A DNA stretch of 64,000 nt from NCBI RefSeq assembly GCF_933775445.1, contig NC_065877.1:31000001-31064000 (forward strand). Direction: 5' to 3'. The stretch is from Argentina anserina (taxonomy: Eukaryota; Streptophyta; Magnoliopsida; Rosales; Rosaceae). The notes beneath the pieces were generated by a model. It had not been told where the DNA came from, searched no databases, and worked only from the letters and a program-made list of their open reading frames with translations. The position numbers and the translations under genes are program-made. Of this stretch, positions 1 through 12,633 are shown piece after piece. Numbering within the stretch: the first letter of the stretch is position 1; every line of letters begins with the position of its first letter.

Positions 1-78
1 AAGAAGGGGATAATCGCTTTCTCATATGAATCCCAACTCGCTATAAGAAATCGATGAATACTTGGAAAGAAAGCATTT

Positions 79-81
<3 letters not shown>

Positions 82-119
<38 letters not shown>
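82..119. repeat. (TA)n microsatellite
   Basis: About 19 uninterrupted TA dinucleotides. A second, similar TA tract lies at about 895-933. Confidence 0.9.
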
Positions 120-124
<5 letters not shown>

Positions 125-172
125 GGATTGATTAGTGTTACGAGAATATTATTATTTGTATTGTATTTTAGG

Positions 173-723
173 CACTGTTTTAAAAAGCGGCCGCCTATGC
201 GTTAGGAGGCAGGTCACCACCACGTTTTTTGTCTATTCGGTCATCTGTGGCGTTTGAGGGATTTGGCGGTCGCTTAGGTAGTCCACAATGGTTTGTGACA
301 GTCAAAATCGGTGGACTTTTAGAAATAAAAAATATATATTAAAACGCAGTGGAAGTAAAAAAATTTCATGATGAATATTTTATCTCGAATGATGACACGG
401 AAGATTAGGAAAGAAAAATGAATATTGAGTTTGAGTCTAATACTGAAAAAGTTAGTGAATGATTTGGAGAAGAAAAACTTGAGATTTAATCTTGTATTTG
501 TTTTATAATTTACCTTTTGTTTTAATATTTTTGTATGGACTTTGAATTTAAGTTATTTTGAGAATTAATATTGAGCATTATCATATATGTTTAATCATAT
601 AAATAGTTTAAATACATGTGTAAAAATAAAAATAAAAATTTAATAATTCGAATCCGCCTAACCGTCTAGGCGTCAAGAAGTAGTTGTCCGTCTGTATATC
701 GTCTAGCGTTTTTATAAAACTTG
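173..723. mobile_element. hAT-type non-autonomous element (MITE), 551 bp
   Basis: The same 8 bases, attttagg, flank the element at 165-172 and 724-731, as expected of a hAT target-site duplication. The ends are imperfect inverted repeats: the left begins cactgttttaaaaagcg, and the reverse complement of the right begins caagttttataaaaacgc. Both subterminal regions are rich in GCCTA/TAGGCG-type motifs (around 190-210 and 655-675). The interior is AT-rich with no coding capacity, so it would need transposase from elsewhere. Duplication and ends are seen; the hAT assignment is inference from the 8-bp duplication and the CA-TGTTTTA type terminus. Confidence 0.75.
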
Positions 724-892
724 ATTTTAGGTATGGTACTATCTTATTCATAAAGTAACTGAGGTCATCCGTGGATACCAAATTTTTGCCATAGGCTCAT
801 TTTGCTTGTAGGAATGGCAACTGCATGCATATGCATTTCTATAACCATGCTGGCATGCTGCACCCTGGACCTTGGTCACAATTATATATTAT

Positions 893-894
<2 letters not shown>

Positions 895-933
<39 letters not shown>
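895..933. repeat. (TA)n microsatellite
   Basis: A long run of alternating T and A in an AT-rich intergenic stretch. Confidence 0.85.
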
Positions 934-936
<3 letters not shown>

Positions 937-3900
937 CTTTATAACCGTGCGATGCACGTGTTTTGATCGCACGGATTGTAGAATTTTATGTGAAGTATAT
1001 TCTTGAAAGACAATTTTTTTATGTAATTTTGTTTCATACGAATTATAATTTTAATAAAACACATTAGTGAAATATTTGTATTTTTACATAATTGTCATTC
1101 TGTCTATATGTGTGAAAAAAATTACATAAAAATATAATTGATAGTTCACAATTTGATGAATCTTTTGAGTGCTCTCTTTGTAGTAGTAGAGATTTGTGTA
1201 GATAGCTAGGTATCGTACTACAATGCATGGTTTTGATAAGGGATCATTATTTGAGTTGTTGGGGATCAACTGATTAATCATTGAGAATTGAGTGAATAAA
1301 CAAATAGTGGTGTACATTACGAATTTGAGATTCAAGAAAACGAGAAGGAAAATGGGCTAGTTCTTACATAAATCTAAGAAATGCAAGTTATGCAAATATC
1401 ACAACACATTTGCATTTTAACGAGGATTATTTGATTTTATAAAAAATATTTAAAAACAAGTAATTTTCAATTTTATGTATTCGCTCGTTTCTTATCTGGG
1501 TGATATTTATTTGAACAGCGCATACATCAATGTAGAACTAAAAGAAAATCTGTAAATGCTCTAAAATAGCTAACTACTCGAAACACTAGATAACAATTAG
1601 TGTTCCAACTGTAGCTGCCGTCCGGCGGTTGTCAGCTAGATAAACTAGTACCTTTTGAAGAGAAGATGGCGATGGCGGAAGATAAGGCTTTAATAAGAAC
1701 ATTTATATATGCTAAATTACGAATACCATACGAAGCAAATGGCTGTTAGATTTTTGGACTACTTTGGAAGTGCATGCTAGGCTAGATGCTGCTTCTAGTG
1801 CTTTCTTTCATTGATGCATCTTTTTAGCTCTAGGAGATAAATTATTTTTGTGTTATGGATCATGATTAGCATTCATGGGACTGCCAAATTAGACCATCTT
1901 TGCATATATCTTCCATCACATGCGATACAAACATGGATGGACCCATCCACAACATCACTTAATTTCTCTAATTTTATTGAAACTGCCAGGAAACGTATAG
2001 ATTTTAAAATATATTGTATAGATCACTTTTTCAAAATTTCTTCCCAATTCTCAACTTCGTTAATAGTGTAATACTCATGTTTGTTTTCATGTTCCTTTAA
2101 TGTGTGCCTTCAAATCAACTGTGAGGGAGTGTACTCTCGTAAGTTTTGATGGTTTGGCTATATTAGACATTAAATATTGTAACCAGAAAAATAATAATTA
2201 AATTTCGTCGGATGTCGCCGAAGGGACAGGAATTAAATTTCTATTGTTGATCCAAATTTAATATATTTCACACCAGAAATTATAAAACTCAAAAGTCAAC
2301 ATCACGTTCTCTTCACTGATTTGTTTTTTTGGCGCAGGAAACACATTACGCGTCGTTTCAAATTACAAAACTAACCATCGCATTTACACCAACGCACAGA
2401 GCCGCGGGAAGGAAAACCATACCCTCTTTGGTCATTTTCGACGGATGAAAACAGCAGCGTGCTGTAACGTTTGTCGCCTAGTACACATTTGGTTTGTCTG
2501 TCGGGTCAGCTTTGGCCGCATACGGTTTTTGAGTTATAACCGGAACAGATACTCCCCTCGTGGGACCCACCCCACGTTGATGACGTGTCACCCGGAGATT
2601 CTTTCTGTTAGTTCTATTGTTTTTTTTTTTTTTAAAAATTGTTGCGGCAAAAGTTTGAAGGGAAGATTGTCAGAAGTAGCTGTAGTGGGCCCGCACTGTC
2701 AACATCGTCACGACTATCGAGGGCCTGACTCAAAAAAATCGTAGCCGAGGATTTGGGTTTTGGCGCCTTCTGCTGTTTGTACGAAGCTAAGACAGTGTTT
2801 GGCTGCGCGCCTAATAATACCAAGATATACGTAAGCCTAAATTACTAATTATACTTGCCTCTGAACATTATATGGCTTTGAACATTTGTAGCGCCAGTAT
2901 TAAGAGCATCAGGCTCGCATAACTGGAGATATGCAAAAGAAATTCGTAAGCTTAATTTGTTGTTAATTTGGCAAGTAGATGTATTTGTATTACATATGAT
3001 CATTTCTACTTTTGCTAATATTATGAATACAGTGGTCATATGATTAATAACAGTGGAATTTGTTCTCATAAGTTTAGCTTACCTAGGAAAAAAAAAGGTA
3101 TGAAACGTAAATCATTTTAGTGAGATGGGCAATCTTCATTGGGAGAAGAATGCACATAGTGGTGGTGGGACTAAAGTCCAACTGGATAAAGTGATTATGG
3201 AGCCTTACAAAGTTTGCTGCTAAATGCTAATGCATGTGACCCATGGAATATTGAGGGCATTTTCTTAGTAATGTACTTGGTAGTTTCCATCAATAGAACT
3301 CTATAAGTGAATAAAGAAAAGTAGGATAGATAAAAAAAATTGCCAAAATAGTTGATGCCATTATGTCATAGTGGATTGAAGCATCTTTGGCACCACATAT
3401 TTTGAATGTTCTTTAAAATTTGTTACGATAAAATGGTATAACAAATAGAACCACACCGAAAAGTGTGTACATGAATTATCGGGTTGAGATTTTATAAAAA
3501 ATGGACATAATTCGCCAAATTGTCAAATAATCGGTAGAGTACTGCATCGCGTTATCTTAAGCTTAATTTCATGGTAAAATGATACTAGAAAGATAACAAC
3601 AAAAAACGACCCTTCCTACATTTAAGTGTATGCCCACTTGAAGGACAAAAACGTCTGATATGGAGTTGTTGGAGTCCAAGGAATAGGGTATAGTTTGAAC
3701 AACATTAGAGCTGAACTTGATGATGACTTTATTTATTTATTTTTTGGTGTGGTTGAGTTATGTCTCAATTTTTTGTCACATGATTATGTGGTAGACTCAT
3801 TAACATCACTTAATCAGGCAATATAATAACCTCTAATGATGGTCAAACTAATCATGTCTTTAGTTCATTTCTTACTTTAAACTTGTGCATTCTCATAATG

Positions 3901-4807
3901 GAAATCATATTCCCATTAATTTAACTATACGGTGGTAAGGTATAAAGCCGACACACATTTTCATAGATGCCAACATCATTAGTTTATCTTCATCCAAACA
4001 AACCACTGTGGCAGGTTAGAATCTTCACACACTAGTACATCGTGCATGGTGATCCCATTTAATCGTCTCCCGATTATTTGAACTAGAAGTCGAACAAGAA
4101 AAGCCTCTTGGGCTCCTTCTTCTTCTTCTTCTTCTTCTGTATTAAATTTCCCTAATCAGACCTCTCCAGATTTTTAGTCTCACTTACAAGTAAGTACACA
4201 TCTGACTGCACCAGAAGACAAAGACATCTTCTTTAAACACAGAATGGTATAGTCTCTTTCAGCTCTTACAATAAAGTAGAAGAAACCAAGAACATGAATT
4301 TACATGGAGATTAAAGATCAGGGCTTTGGTAAAAGTTGGAATTTGGTAAAGTTTAATTCTTGACAAAATGGCTTTGTTTGATAATTTTGGGTAAATTTGA
4401 TGTTGGGTTTTGTCTGCTTTAGCTTAAAGCTTCCCCCACTTTAGATAATTTTTTGGGCAAGAAACCCTTTCTCCAACTTAGATGATGAGATAATGATGTG
4501 CTCAACTTCATATCAACATGCTGGACACCCAAAGTCCAAAACTATGAAGAGAGAGAATAAGAGGTGTAGGGGTGGTGTGGGACTATGGGGTTTAAACAAG
4601 AAAAAGAAGAAGGGAAGGGACACACATTATAGTTTTTTTTCTTCTTCTTTATTCTCTCTCTCACTCTGATAATTGATTCCAGTTGGAATTTTATAGAAAC
4701 CAACTCCGGTCCAATCAATTTTTGGTGCAGGGTTTCTCTCTCACAACCTTCTCTCTCTTTCTTTCACTGTGGATGCTTCTTTTTCATTGAACAGAACTGT
4801 GGTTGTC

Positions 4808-4810
<3 letters not shown>

Positions 4811-4839
<29 letters not shown>
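4811..4839. repeat. (GA)n microsatellite in probable HK2 5' leader
   Basis: About 14 GA units lie some 460 bases before the HK2 start codon and are flanked by CT-rich DNA. GA/CT tracts near plant transcription starts can act as GAGA-type promoter elements; no such role is shown here. Confidence 0.7.
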
Positions 4840-4841
<2 letters not shown>

Positions 4842-5296
4842 AGAAATAGAAAGACCCCATTTTTCATTTCTTTCTCATTTATCTCCTTAATGATTTCTTC
4901 ACAGGTTGCCCAAACAATAATCACAAGGGTTTGTTTTGAGCTCATTGCCTGGCATTATTGGTAGGTACCTATGTTCAGTGTTGTACCCCAGAAAAGTTGT
5001 GACTTTGATGGGTTTGCATGATTCACAGATGCAAAGGAAATGCACTTGGTGTTGAAGTTTGAAGTGGGAAAATCACAGAGGAAGTTTTGAGGGGTAAAAA
5101 GGTGTTGGACCACTGGCTTTTTTCAGATTTGGTGGTCTAATTCAGTTGGTCATCTTCAAACCTCAAGTGGGTTCCATCAGATTTCACTTGTTTGTCTCAA
5201 AGCTTTGATCTTTATGGGTTTGGTGTGCTCCTTGTGAAGCTTTATCTGGGTTTTTGTTAGCTTAGAGGTTTAGATAGAGTGGTGTGCTTTAGTAAC

Positions 5297-8200
5297 ATGT
5301 ATCTGAATTGCAGGGTGTCTGGGTTTAATGGCAGATTACCTGCTGGTTTAAAGTTAAACAAGGCAATGGAGCCCTTGGATGGGCCTAATTGTGTCACATA
5401 TTCCAGAAGAAAGCTTCTGCTTCTTGGGCTTTTGGGTTCTATTACAATTGTTTGGTTTTTCCTGAGTTTTAATGAGGGAATTCCGGGGATGATAGAGAAG
5501 ACTCCAGAGATATGTGGAGGGAAAGCTCCAATCTTGCAGCAGCATTTCAATGTCAGCAAGATCCAGCTTCTGGCTTTAGCTTCCTTGTTCTCTGAATCAG
5601 ATCAGGTGACTTTAAGCTCTTTCATTCTGTCCTTTACCTTATCATTAGTTTAGTTTGCAGCTAAGCTTCATTCTACTGTTCTTCATAGTGTTCCTTTACG
5701 CAATTGGCTTCACACGTGATTGAGATCTTCTAGTTGTATGCACTTTGATTTGGGAGTAAATTGAAATGTCTGGAAGACACTAGACTAATTTGGATCTTGG
5801 TCTCCTCTGCTGGTTTCTGGAGTTCCCAAAATCAAATGTTCTTTTCAATCAAAGGAGTTTCTAGTTGTATTGCTACACTTCAATGTTCTTAATTTTTCTT
5901 TGAATGTATAATGAATTATTGGTTTCTTTAAAACCTAGTGTTCTCACAGTACCTTGAGTTTTATATACTTCAATAAGGCATACATTGAAGATATATCTGT
6001 AGCCAATTCAATATGCTATGGACAGAAATACACAACTATCTCATTTCTCTTCCTTCCTCTCTTCCTCCTCTAGAGTCGGTAGAAAGGGGATGGGGGAGGT
6101 AGAGGACTAGAGGGTGGCTGGTAGGTACCCAGCTGCGAGTTTTGCAAAATCCCTAAAATTTCCTATATGGCATTGTGTTGTGATGCTGCAGTTCTATTCT
6201 TCTGGCATTTGTATGAACTAAGTTGTGAACTTTGATCGATTGAAATGAGATAGTGTCACTTTAAGTGATCATATGCTATAAGGCTCCTGGGACAGAATCA
6301 TGCAATTCATTCCTCCTGAATAATGCCATATGTTAAATGTGTATCGAAGCTTTTAACGTTGCATGTTTCCAGTTCTTCTTATTAGTCTCCGTATCCATTG
6401 CAGATAGCATCCCTTGAATGTACTAAAGAAACAGGACCTGGGTTGCTGTTAACTGAAGGCATTTCCTGTGCCCTGAAGGCAGTGTGCTCAGAAAAGACAG
6501 AATTTCAAAAGCATCATAACTCGGTGGAAAAATATGTTGAAGCTGAGGATCAATGCCTGGTTCAAGATGAAAACATCCTGAGGAGGCTTGACATTCTGCA
6601 AGAAAATTCGTTGCTACAGAAAAATTCGTTGGCACACATTTTGCAGTCTGCAGAATCCACTGATAGGATATATGAACAGGTAGAACTTTGATACTTGCAA
6701 TAGAAAAGCAGAATTATGAGTTTTAGAAATAAATGGAACCTCTTAGGACCCTTTGTATGTTCTTTCTCTCATGATTGCATATCTTTCTTTCCTACTTCAG
6801 TTATAAGTATGACATCTTTCATGGAGCATGCATGTATCTACTACTATTCCAAAGTCGAAAATCATATACGGTATTTATGTATGTAAAAAAGTGGATGAGG
6901 AACTGCTTATCTGTGGGCAATCTCTTCATTACAAATGATTTTATCTGTCTTTCTAATCTGAAAATAACAACTATTGAACTAAACAGAATTTCCTTTTTTT
7001 GTCTATATATTGTTAGGACGCAATGGAATCAGGGGCGAAAGTAGTTAGCGCAAAAATAGATTCTCAGATTGATTGTTGTTTGTTAAGGGGATGTTCATGG
7101 GTTTTTGTTGGAATGATTTTATGCTACCAATTGTCTGGTTTATCTCTGAAATTATGGAGGAAACTGAGGCAGAAGCTGGTTAATGAGTGCTCCTGCCAGC
7201 AGAAAATGGTTCAAGAGCAGCCATTGGGTTGTAGGAAGCAGCCCGAGAAACAGCAACAACAAATCCAGAGCCCTCCTAAGGTTGCATGCACGTGGAGGAA
7301 GAAGCTCCTAATCGTATTTGTCTTCTTTGGAGTAATCACGTCAATTTGGTTATTTTTCCACTTGAATGAAAGAGATTTTTTGTGGAGAGAAGAAACACTT
7401 GCCAACATGTGTGATGAACGAGCCCGAATGTTGCAAGATCAGTTCAATGTGAGCCTGAATCATGTTCATGCTCTAGCTATTCTTGTCTCCACCTTTCACC
7501 ATGGAAAGCATCCTTCTGCCATTGATCAGGTATGTCTCATACCTATCTTAAAGTTGTTCTTTGGTTACTGGATTATATTTTCTCAAATCATGAACCTGGT
7601 TCATTGGACCATATTAATAAAATAACTCATTCCAGTGGCATCCAGATTGCATTGATTGTGAATCAGAACCAATGTTTTGATATGACACGTGTTGCTAGTG
7701 AGTGATACACATGGAGTATGATATTGGAAGTATTTATTCTGTAAACACCGCTTCTATCTCTAGGATAGGTAAACAACTATTGGGCTTAACTGTAGATTAA
7801 TGTAAAGGGAAAGGGTTTTTAATACATACAGATATATCACATAGTGTCCAATGCATATCAATTAATTGGCACTTTTACCTAATATCATACTGTAGTTCCA
7901 ACCCTTTTTTGGTCTATATGTGAGCGATATAAAAAATTCTGTAAAGGCAAATGGGGTGGTCATGTGCCCCATTTCCTTCACCCAGCTTGTTAGCAGCTGT
8001 GCAAATGCTGAAGGATTTTATTTTATAAAGAATAATTAGGAAGAAAACCAAAAAAGCTAATTAGCTATCGATGTGCTCCTATGCTGTGCTATGTGGTTGT
8101 GGATAACAATGATGATGATGGTGATTATTATTTAAATTATTATTATTATTTGCAACAGAAAACATTCGGGGAATACACAGAAAGAACAGCATTTGAGAGA

Positions 8201-11200
8201 CCACTTACTAGTGGTGTTGCTTATGCTTTGAAAGTTACTCATGCTGAGAGGGAACAATTTGAGAGGGAACATGGATGGACAATAAAGAAAATGGAAACTG
8301 AGGACCAGACTCTTGTCCAAGATTTTCTTCCAGAAAGCTTGGAGCCTGCTCCTATTCAAGATGAATATGCGCCAGTAATATTTTCTCAAGAAACTGTCTC
8401 ACATATTGTCTCGATTGACATGATGTCAGGAAAGGTTTGCCTTTATCTTTCCCTCTCTCTCTTTCTCTCTCTCTCTGTTATGTTATTATTATTATTTTTT
8501 TATACTGTACCCCAGTGCTGTAGCACTTTCATCTTCAGCTCCTCTATTCATGTGTATGCCTTTACTAAATCAAAACTGTATTCAAATGAAATTTAGTACA
8601 TCTTCATTTAGATCAAAACCTTCATATGAATAATGTACAGACATAGTTACGGCTTGGTGTTTCCATAAATATGAAGACAGACAATGCGAAGTTTTATTTA
8701 GGCTGTTGGGGTTTAAAAATTAAGTTGTCTGAGCAACAAGATCTATGGTTGTTGATTCTTTGGCTTTGGCATGGTATCTGGTTTTTGAAAGACAAACTTT
8801 TGGTTTCTTGTGGTCCTACTTATTGGTCATTTCTTTTTTGTCATAGTCAACTTTTTAATCAGGAAGTTTTGTCTATTAGCTGAGATCCATAGTTCATGGG
8901 TCATTAATTTTCTGTAAAGAATATTAGTTAATTGCCTCTACAATCAGTAGTTCCTAAACCATGTTCTAATTTCCATTAACCATTAACATATGCTGATGTT
9001 AAAAACTGTTGATTAAACAATATAGGATGACCGTGAGAACATATTGCGAGCAAGGTCGACAGGAAAGGGAGTACTGACCTCCCCCTTTAAGCTATTGAAA
9101 TCCAATCACCTGGGTGTTGTTCTCACATTTGCTGTGTATAATATTGACTTGCCTCCAGATGCCACATCAAAAGAACGAATTCAAGCGACTGTGGGGTACT
9201 TTTGCGACCATGATCTTTTTTCATCCTTTTGTTTTGTTTTGTTCTCAATAATTACTAAAATGCTTTATAATAGGTACCTAGGTGCATCTTACGATGTCCC
9301 ATCTCTTGTGGAGAAGCTCCTGCACCAACTTGCCAGCAAGCAAACAATTGTTGTGAATGTTTATGATACAACTAATGCATCTTCTCTGATCAACATGTAT
9401 GGAACTGATGTTATTGATACTGGGCTGTTGCACATTAGCAGCCTTGATTTTGGTGATCCACAGCGCAAACATGAAATGCATTGCAGGTTAGATCCGATAC
9501 ATCATTAATCTTATATGTCAGCCTAGATATGACTGAATTTAATTTTTTCCCTCCAATGAAAACTGTTATCTTTGGATTGCAGGTTTAAGAATAAACCTCC
9601 TTTTCCGTGGACAGCAGTAAGTGCATCAGTAGGAGTCCTAGTCATTACCTTGCTAGTTGGTCATATATTTCACGCGGCCATAAGCCGAATAGCAAAGGTA
9701 GAGGCAGACTTTTGTGAGATGATGGAACTCAAAGTTCGGGCAGAAGCTGCAGATGTGGCCAAATCTCAGGTACAAGGCATCCCTTTTGTTTTAGTATAAA
9801 AATTTGTCCTTCAACCAACAGTCGTTTCTCAATTGAAGGATATTCTCTTTGATCATGTTGCCTGACTTTTCTCTCTACTGCAGTTCCTTGCAACTGTTTC
9901 CCATGAAATCCGGACACCAATGAATGGTGTCTTAGGTAAGTGAAATAATTCTTCATGAACCAGTTACTGTTTTGCAAAACTTGCATGGTAACATTGTTTG
10001 ATAATCGTTCAATCAAAATCCAGGTATGCTGCAAATGCTGATGGACACAAACCTTGATGCAAACCAGCAAGATTATGCTGAGACTGCTCATGCTAGTGGA
10101 AGAGATCTTATCTCACTTATAAATGAGGTTCTTGATCAGGCCAAAATAGAATCAGGCCGGCTGGAACTTGAAACTGTACCTTTTGATCTTCGTTCAGTGC
10201 TTGATAATGTTCTATCACTTTTCTCAGGAAAAACGAATGAAAAGGGGATTGAGGTAAAAAAAAAGAAATTAAATGATGACATTTTTGATTTGGTCTTTGC
10301 TGTAGTTCTTGATATCAGTTATAATATATGGTTTTTGGTTTTGTTTTGGGTGAGAAAAGTTGGCTGTTTATGTCTCCAATACGGTCCCAGAAGTTGTCAT
10401 TGGAGATCCAGGTCGCCTTCGGCAGATAATCACTAACCTTGTGGGGAATTCTATTAAGGTAAGATATGTTTCCTAATTATTGTTGGGGCAAAACTCTTCC
10501 CTTCCCATTTTACATTATAGATATGTTACAAGTTCATGAGTTTTAATTACTATGCTAATCGTTTGTTTGTTTGAAACTGAAGTTTACCCATGACAAAGGA
10601 CACATATTTGTTTCGGTGCACCTGGCAGATGAAGTGAGGGGTCCCCCTGATCTTATGGATGAAGTTCTAAGACAAGGCTTGAATTTAGTTGGAGACCTCT
10701 CAAACAAAACTTATAATACATTGAGCGGCTTTCCTGTGGTTGATAGATGGAAAAGCTGGGAACATTTCAAAACCCTAAGCAGCACAACAATGCAGGAACC
10801 TGATAGAATTAGATTACTTGTAACAGTTGAGGATACAGGTGTAGGTATTCCACTAGATGCACAAAGTCGCATCTTCACACCTTTTATGCAGGCTGATAGT
10901 TCAACTTCTAGAACTTATGGTGGTACTGGAATTGGATTGAGCATTAGCAAACGTCTGGTGGATCTCATGTGTGGGGAGATAGGGTTTGTGAGTGAACCTG
11001 GCATTGGTAGTACCTTTTCATTTACGGGGTCATTTGAGAGAGGAAAAACAAGTTCTTTAGATACGAAGTGGCCCCAGTATGAACCAGCTGTGTCAGAATT
11101 TCGAGGACTGAGAGCACTGGTAATAGATAAGAGAATCACCCGGACTGAAGTCACAAGATATCACATGCAGAGATTGGGAATATCTGTCGATATTGCTTCC

Positions 11201-12633
11201 AGTCTAGAATCAGCATGCTCTTATCTATCTAGTACGAGCAAGACAAGGTGAGTTTACCTTTTCAAGTATTATTTTATTCTTGGAGAAAGTTCCATATACT
11301 TCACCCCGAAAAGCAAAAAAGTTCATATCCTTCTTTTCAAAAGTTTGATAGAGAAGAGGGTGCTAATATAGCTTAAATTTTATGAAGCTTCTATGAGCAA
11401 CTACTAACTTCTGTTTTGATTTGGCTAATACTGTTAACGCTCCCGCTTGCAGCCTATCCACATGCTTAGCCATGGTTCTTATCGACAAGGATGTTTGGGA
11501 TAAAGAAACTGGTCTTACATTCCATCAGTCAGTTAAAGAGCATAGGCAAAACTGCAGCGTGGGGTCTCCCTTGAACTTTCCGAAGATATTTCTTCTGGCT
11601 ACCTTCATTAGTGCAACTGAACGTAATGAACTAAAATCTTCTGGTCTTGTAGATAATGTATTGATAAAGCCTCTTCGGTTAAGTGTCTTAATAGCCTGCT
11701 TCCAAGAGGCACTTGTAAGTGGTAAAAAGAGGCTTGTGAACATAAAAAAACCAACTCTTGGAAAGTTACTACGAGGAAGGAAGATTTTGGTAGTGGATGA
11801 CAATGCAGTCAACAGAAGAGTCGCAGAAGGTGCTCTAAAGAAATATGGAGCGATTGTCACTTGTGTTGGTAGTGGAAAGATTGCTTTAGACATGCTTAAG
11901 CCACCGCACAACTTTGATGCTTGTTTTATGGACCTCCAAATGCCAGAAATGGATGGGTAATCAATCTGCTTGGTCTCTATTCTCTCATTTCTGTTTTATA
12001 TTTGAATTCAATAGAAGAAGAGAATACATCCTACATACTTTAGGATACTAGGAAAGGTCTACGAGTTTTGTTTGGTAGCTTATAGAACACCTGATTGTAG
12101 CCTCGGTTGGAATCATGAAGCCAAATTTCAGAACACATAATGACTTGGTAGCACTAGTTTTTATGTACTGGTTAATATGCTTAGGCATTTCTTATATGTT
12201 AGTTCTTCGAGTTTAGCTAGTGTTGGGGTCTGAGATTTTATATTATAATATTATCTTTTTATTTTTTCTTTTAGTATAAAGGAAATATCAAGAAGAAATT
12301 TAGGTGTTGACGGCAAATGTTGTCCATTCTATGTTCCTCCTATTTCAGTACTTATCAGCTGGAATACCGTCTTTATTTTACAGATTTGAAGCAACTCGTC
12401 GAATCCGCTATTTGGAGACTGAGGTAAATGAGAAAATTGCATCTGGGGAAGCACCAGTTGAGATGTTTGGCAATGTGGAGGATTGGCACACACCAATATT
12501 AGCCATGACGGCTGATGTGATTCGGGCTTCAAATGAAGAGTGCAAGAAGTGTGGGATGGATGACTACGTGTCAAAGCCATTTGAAGAAGAACAATTATAT
12601 ACAGCAGTAGCAAAATTTTTTGAGTCTGGTTGA
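5297..12633 (+). CDS. HK2: Cytokinin receptor histidine kinase 2 (hybrid CHASE kinase)
   Basis: Membrane cytokinin receptor that autophosphorylates on His and starts a His-Asp phosphorelay. Thirteen coding exons join in frame to 1247 aa: 5297-5605, 6404-6679, 7017-7529, 8159-8434, 9026-9195, 9274-9486, 9583-9769, 9884-9935, 10024-10253, 10360-10458, 10583-11247, 11453-11956, 12384-12633. Membrane segments are near residues 39-57, 220-237, 290-309 and 597-616; the CHASE ligand domain is about 322-560. The phosphoacceptor is His655 in [10 protein letters not shown]; the ATPase N box and the DTGVGIP and GGTGIGL motifs follow. The C-terminal receiver has Asp1112/1113, phosphate-accepting Asp1157 and Lys1229. 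Met at 5297 is the first ATG after an in-frame TAG at 5258; Met at 5366 is an alternative. The long N-terminus with extra membrane segments matches AHK2 rather than AHK3/AHK4. All key residues are present. Confidence 0.96.

Larger units (their letters stand above)
1..5296. other. Intergenic region and 5' flank of HK2
   Basis: No convincing protein gene. It contains TA microsatellites, a hAT-type MITE at 173-723, a CpG-rich promoter-like stretch around 2330-2760 and then AT-rich DNA. From about 4600 onward it is CT/GA-rich (a TCT run near 4120-4139 and a GA run at 4811-4839), as in many plant 5' leaders, so the HK2 transcription start probably lies between about 4.6 and 4.9 kb. The short ORFs here have no recognisable domains. 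Confidence 0.6.

Noticed and set aside
5257..5559. Minus-strand ORF antisense to HK2 exon 1
   Set aside because: It is the shadow of the coding strand; no domain and the plus frame is clearly the receptor.
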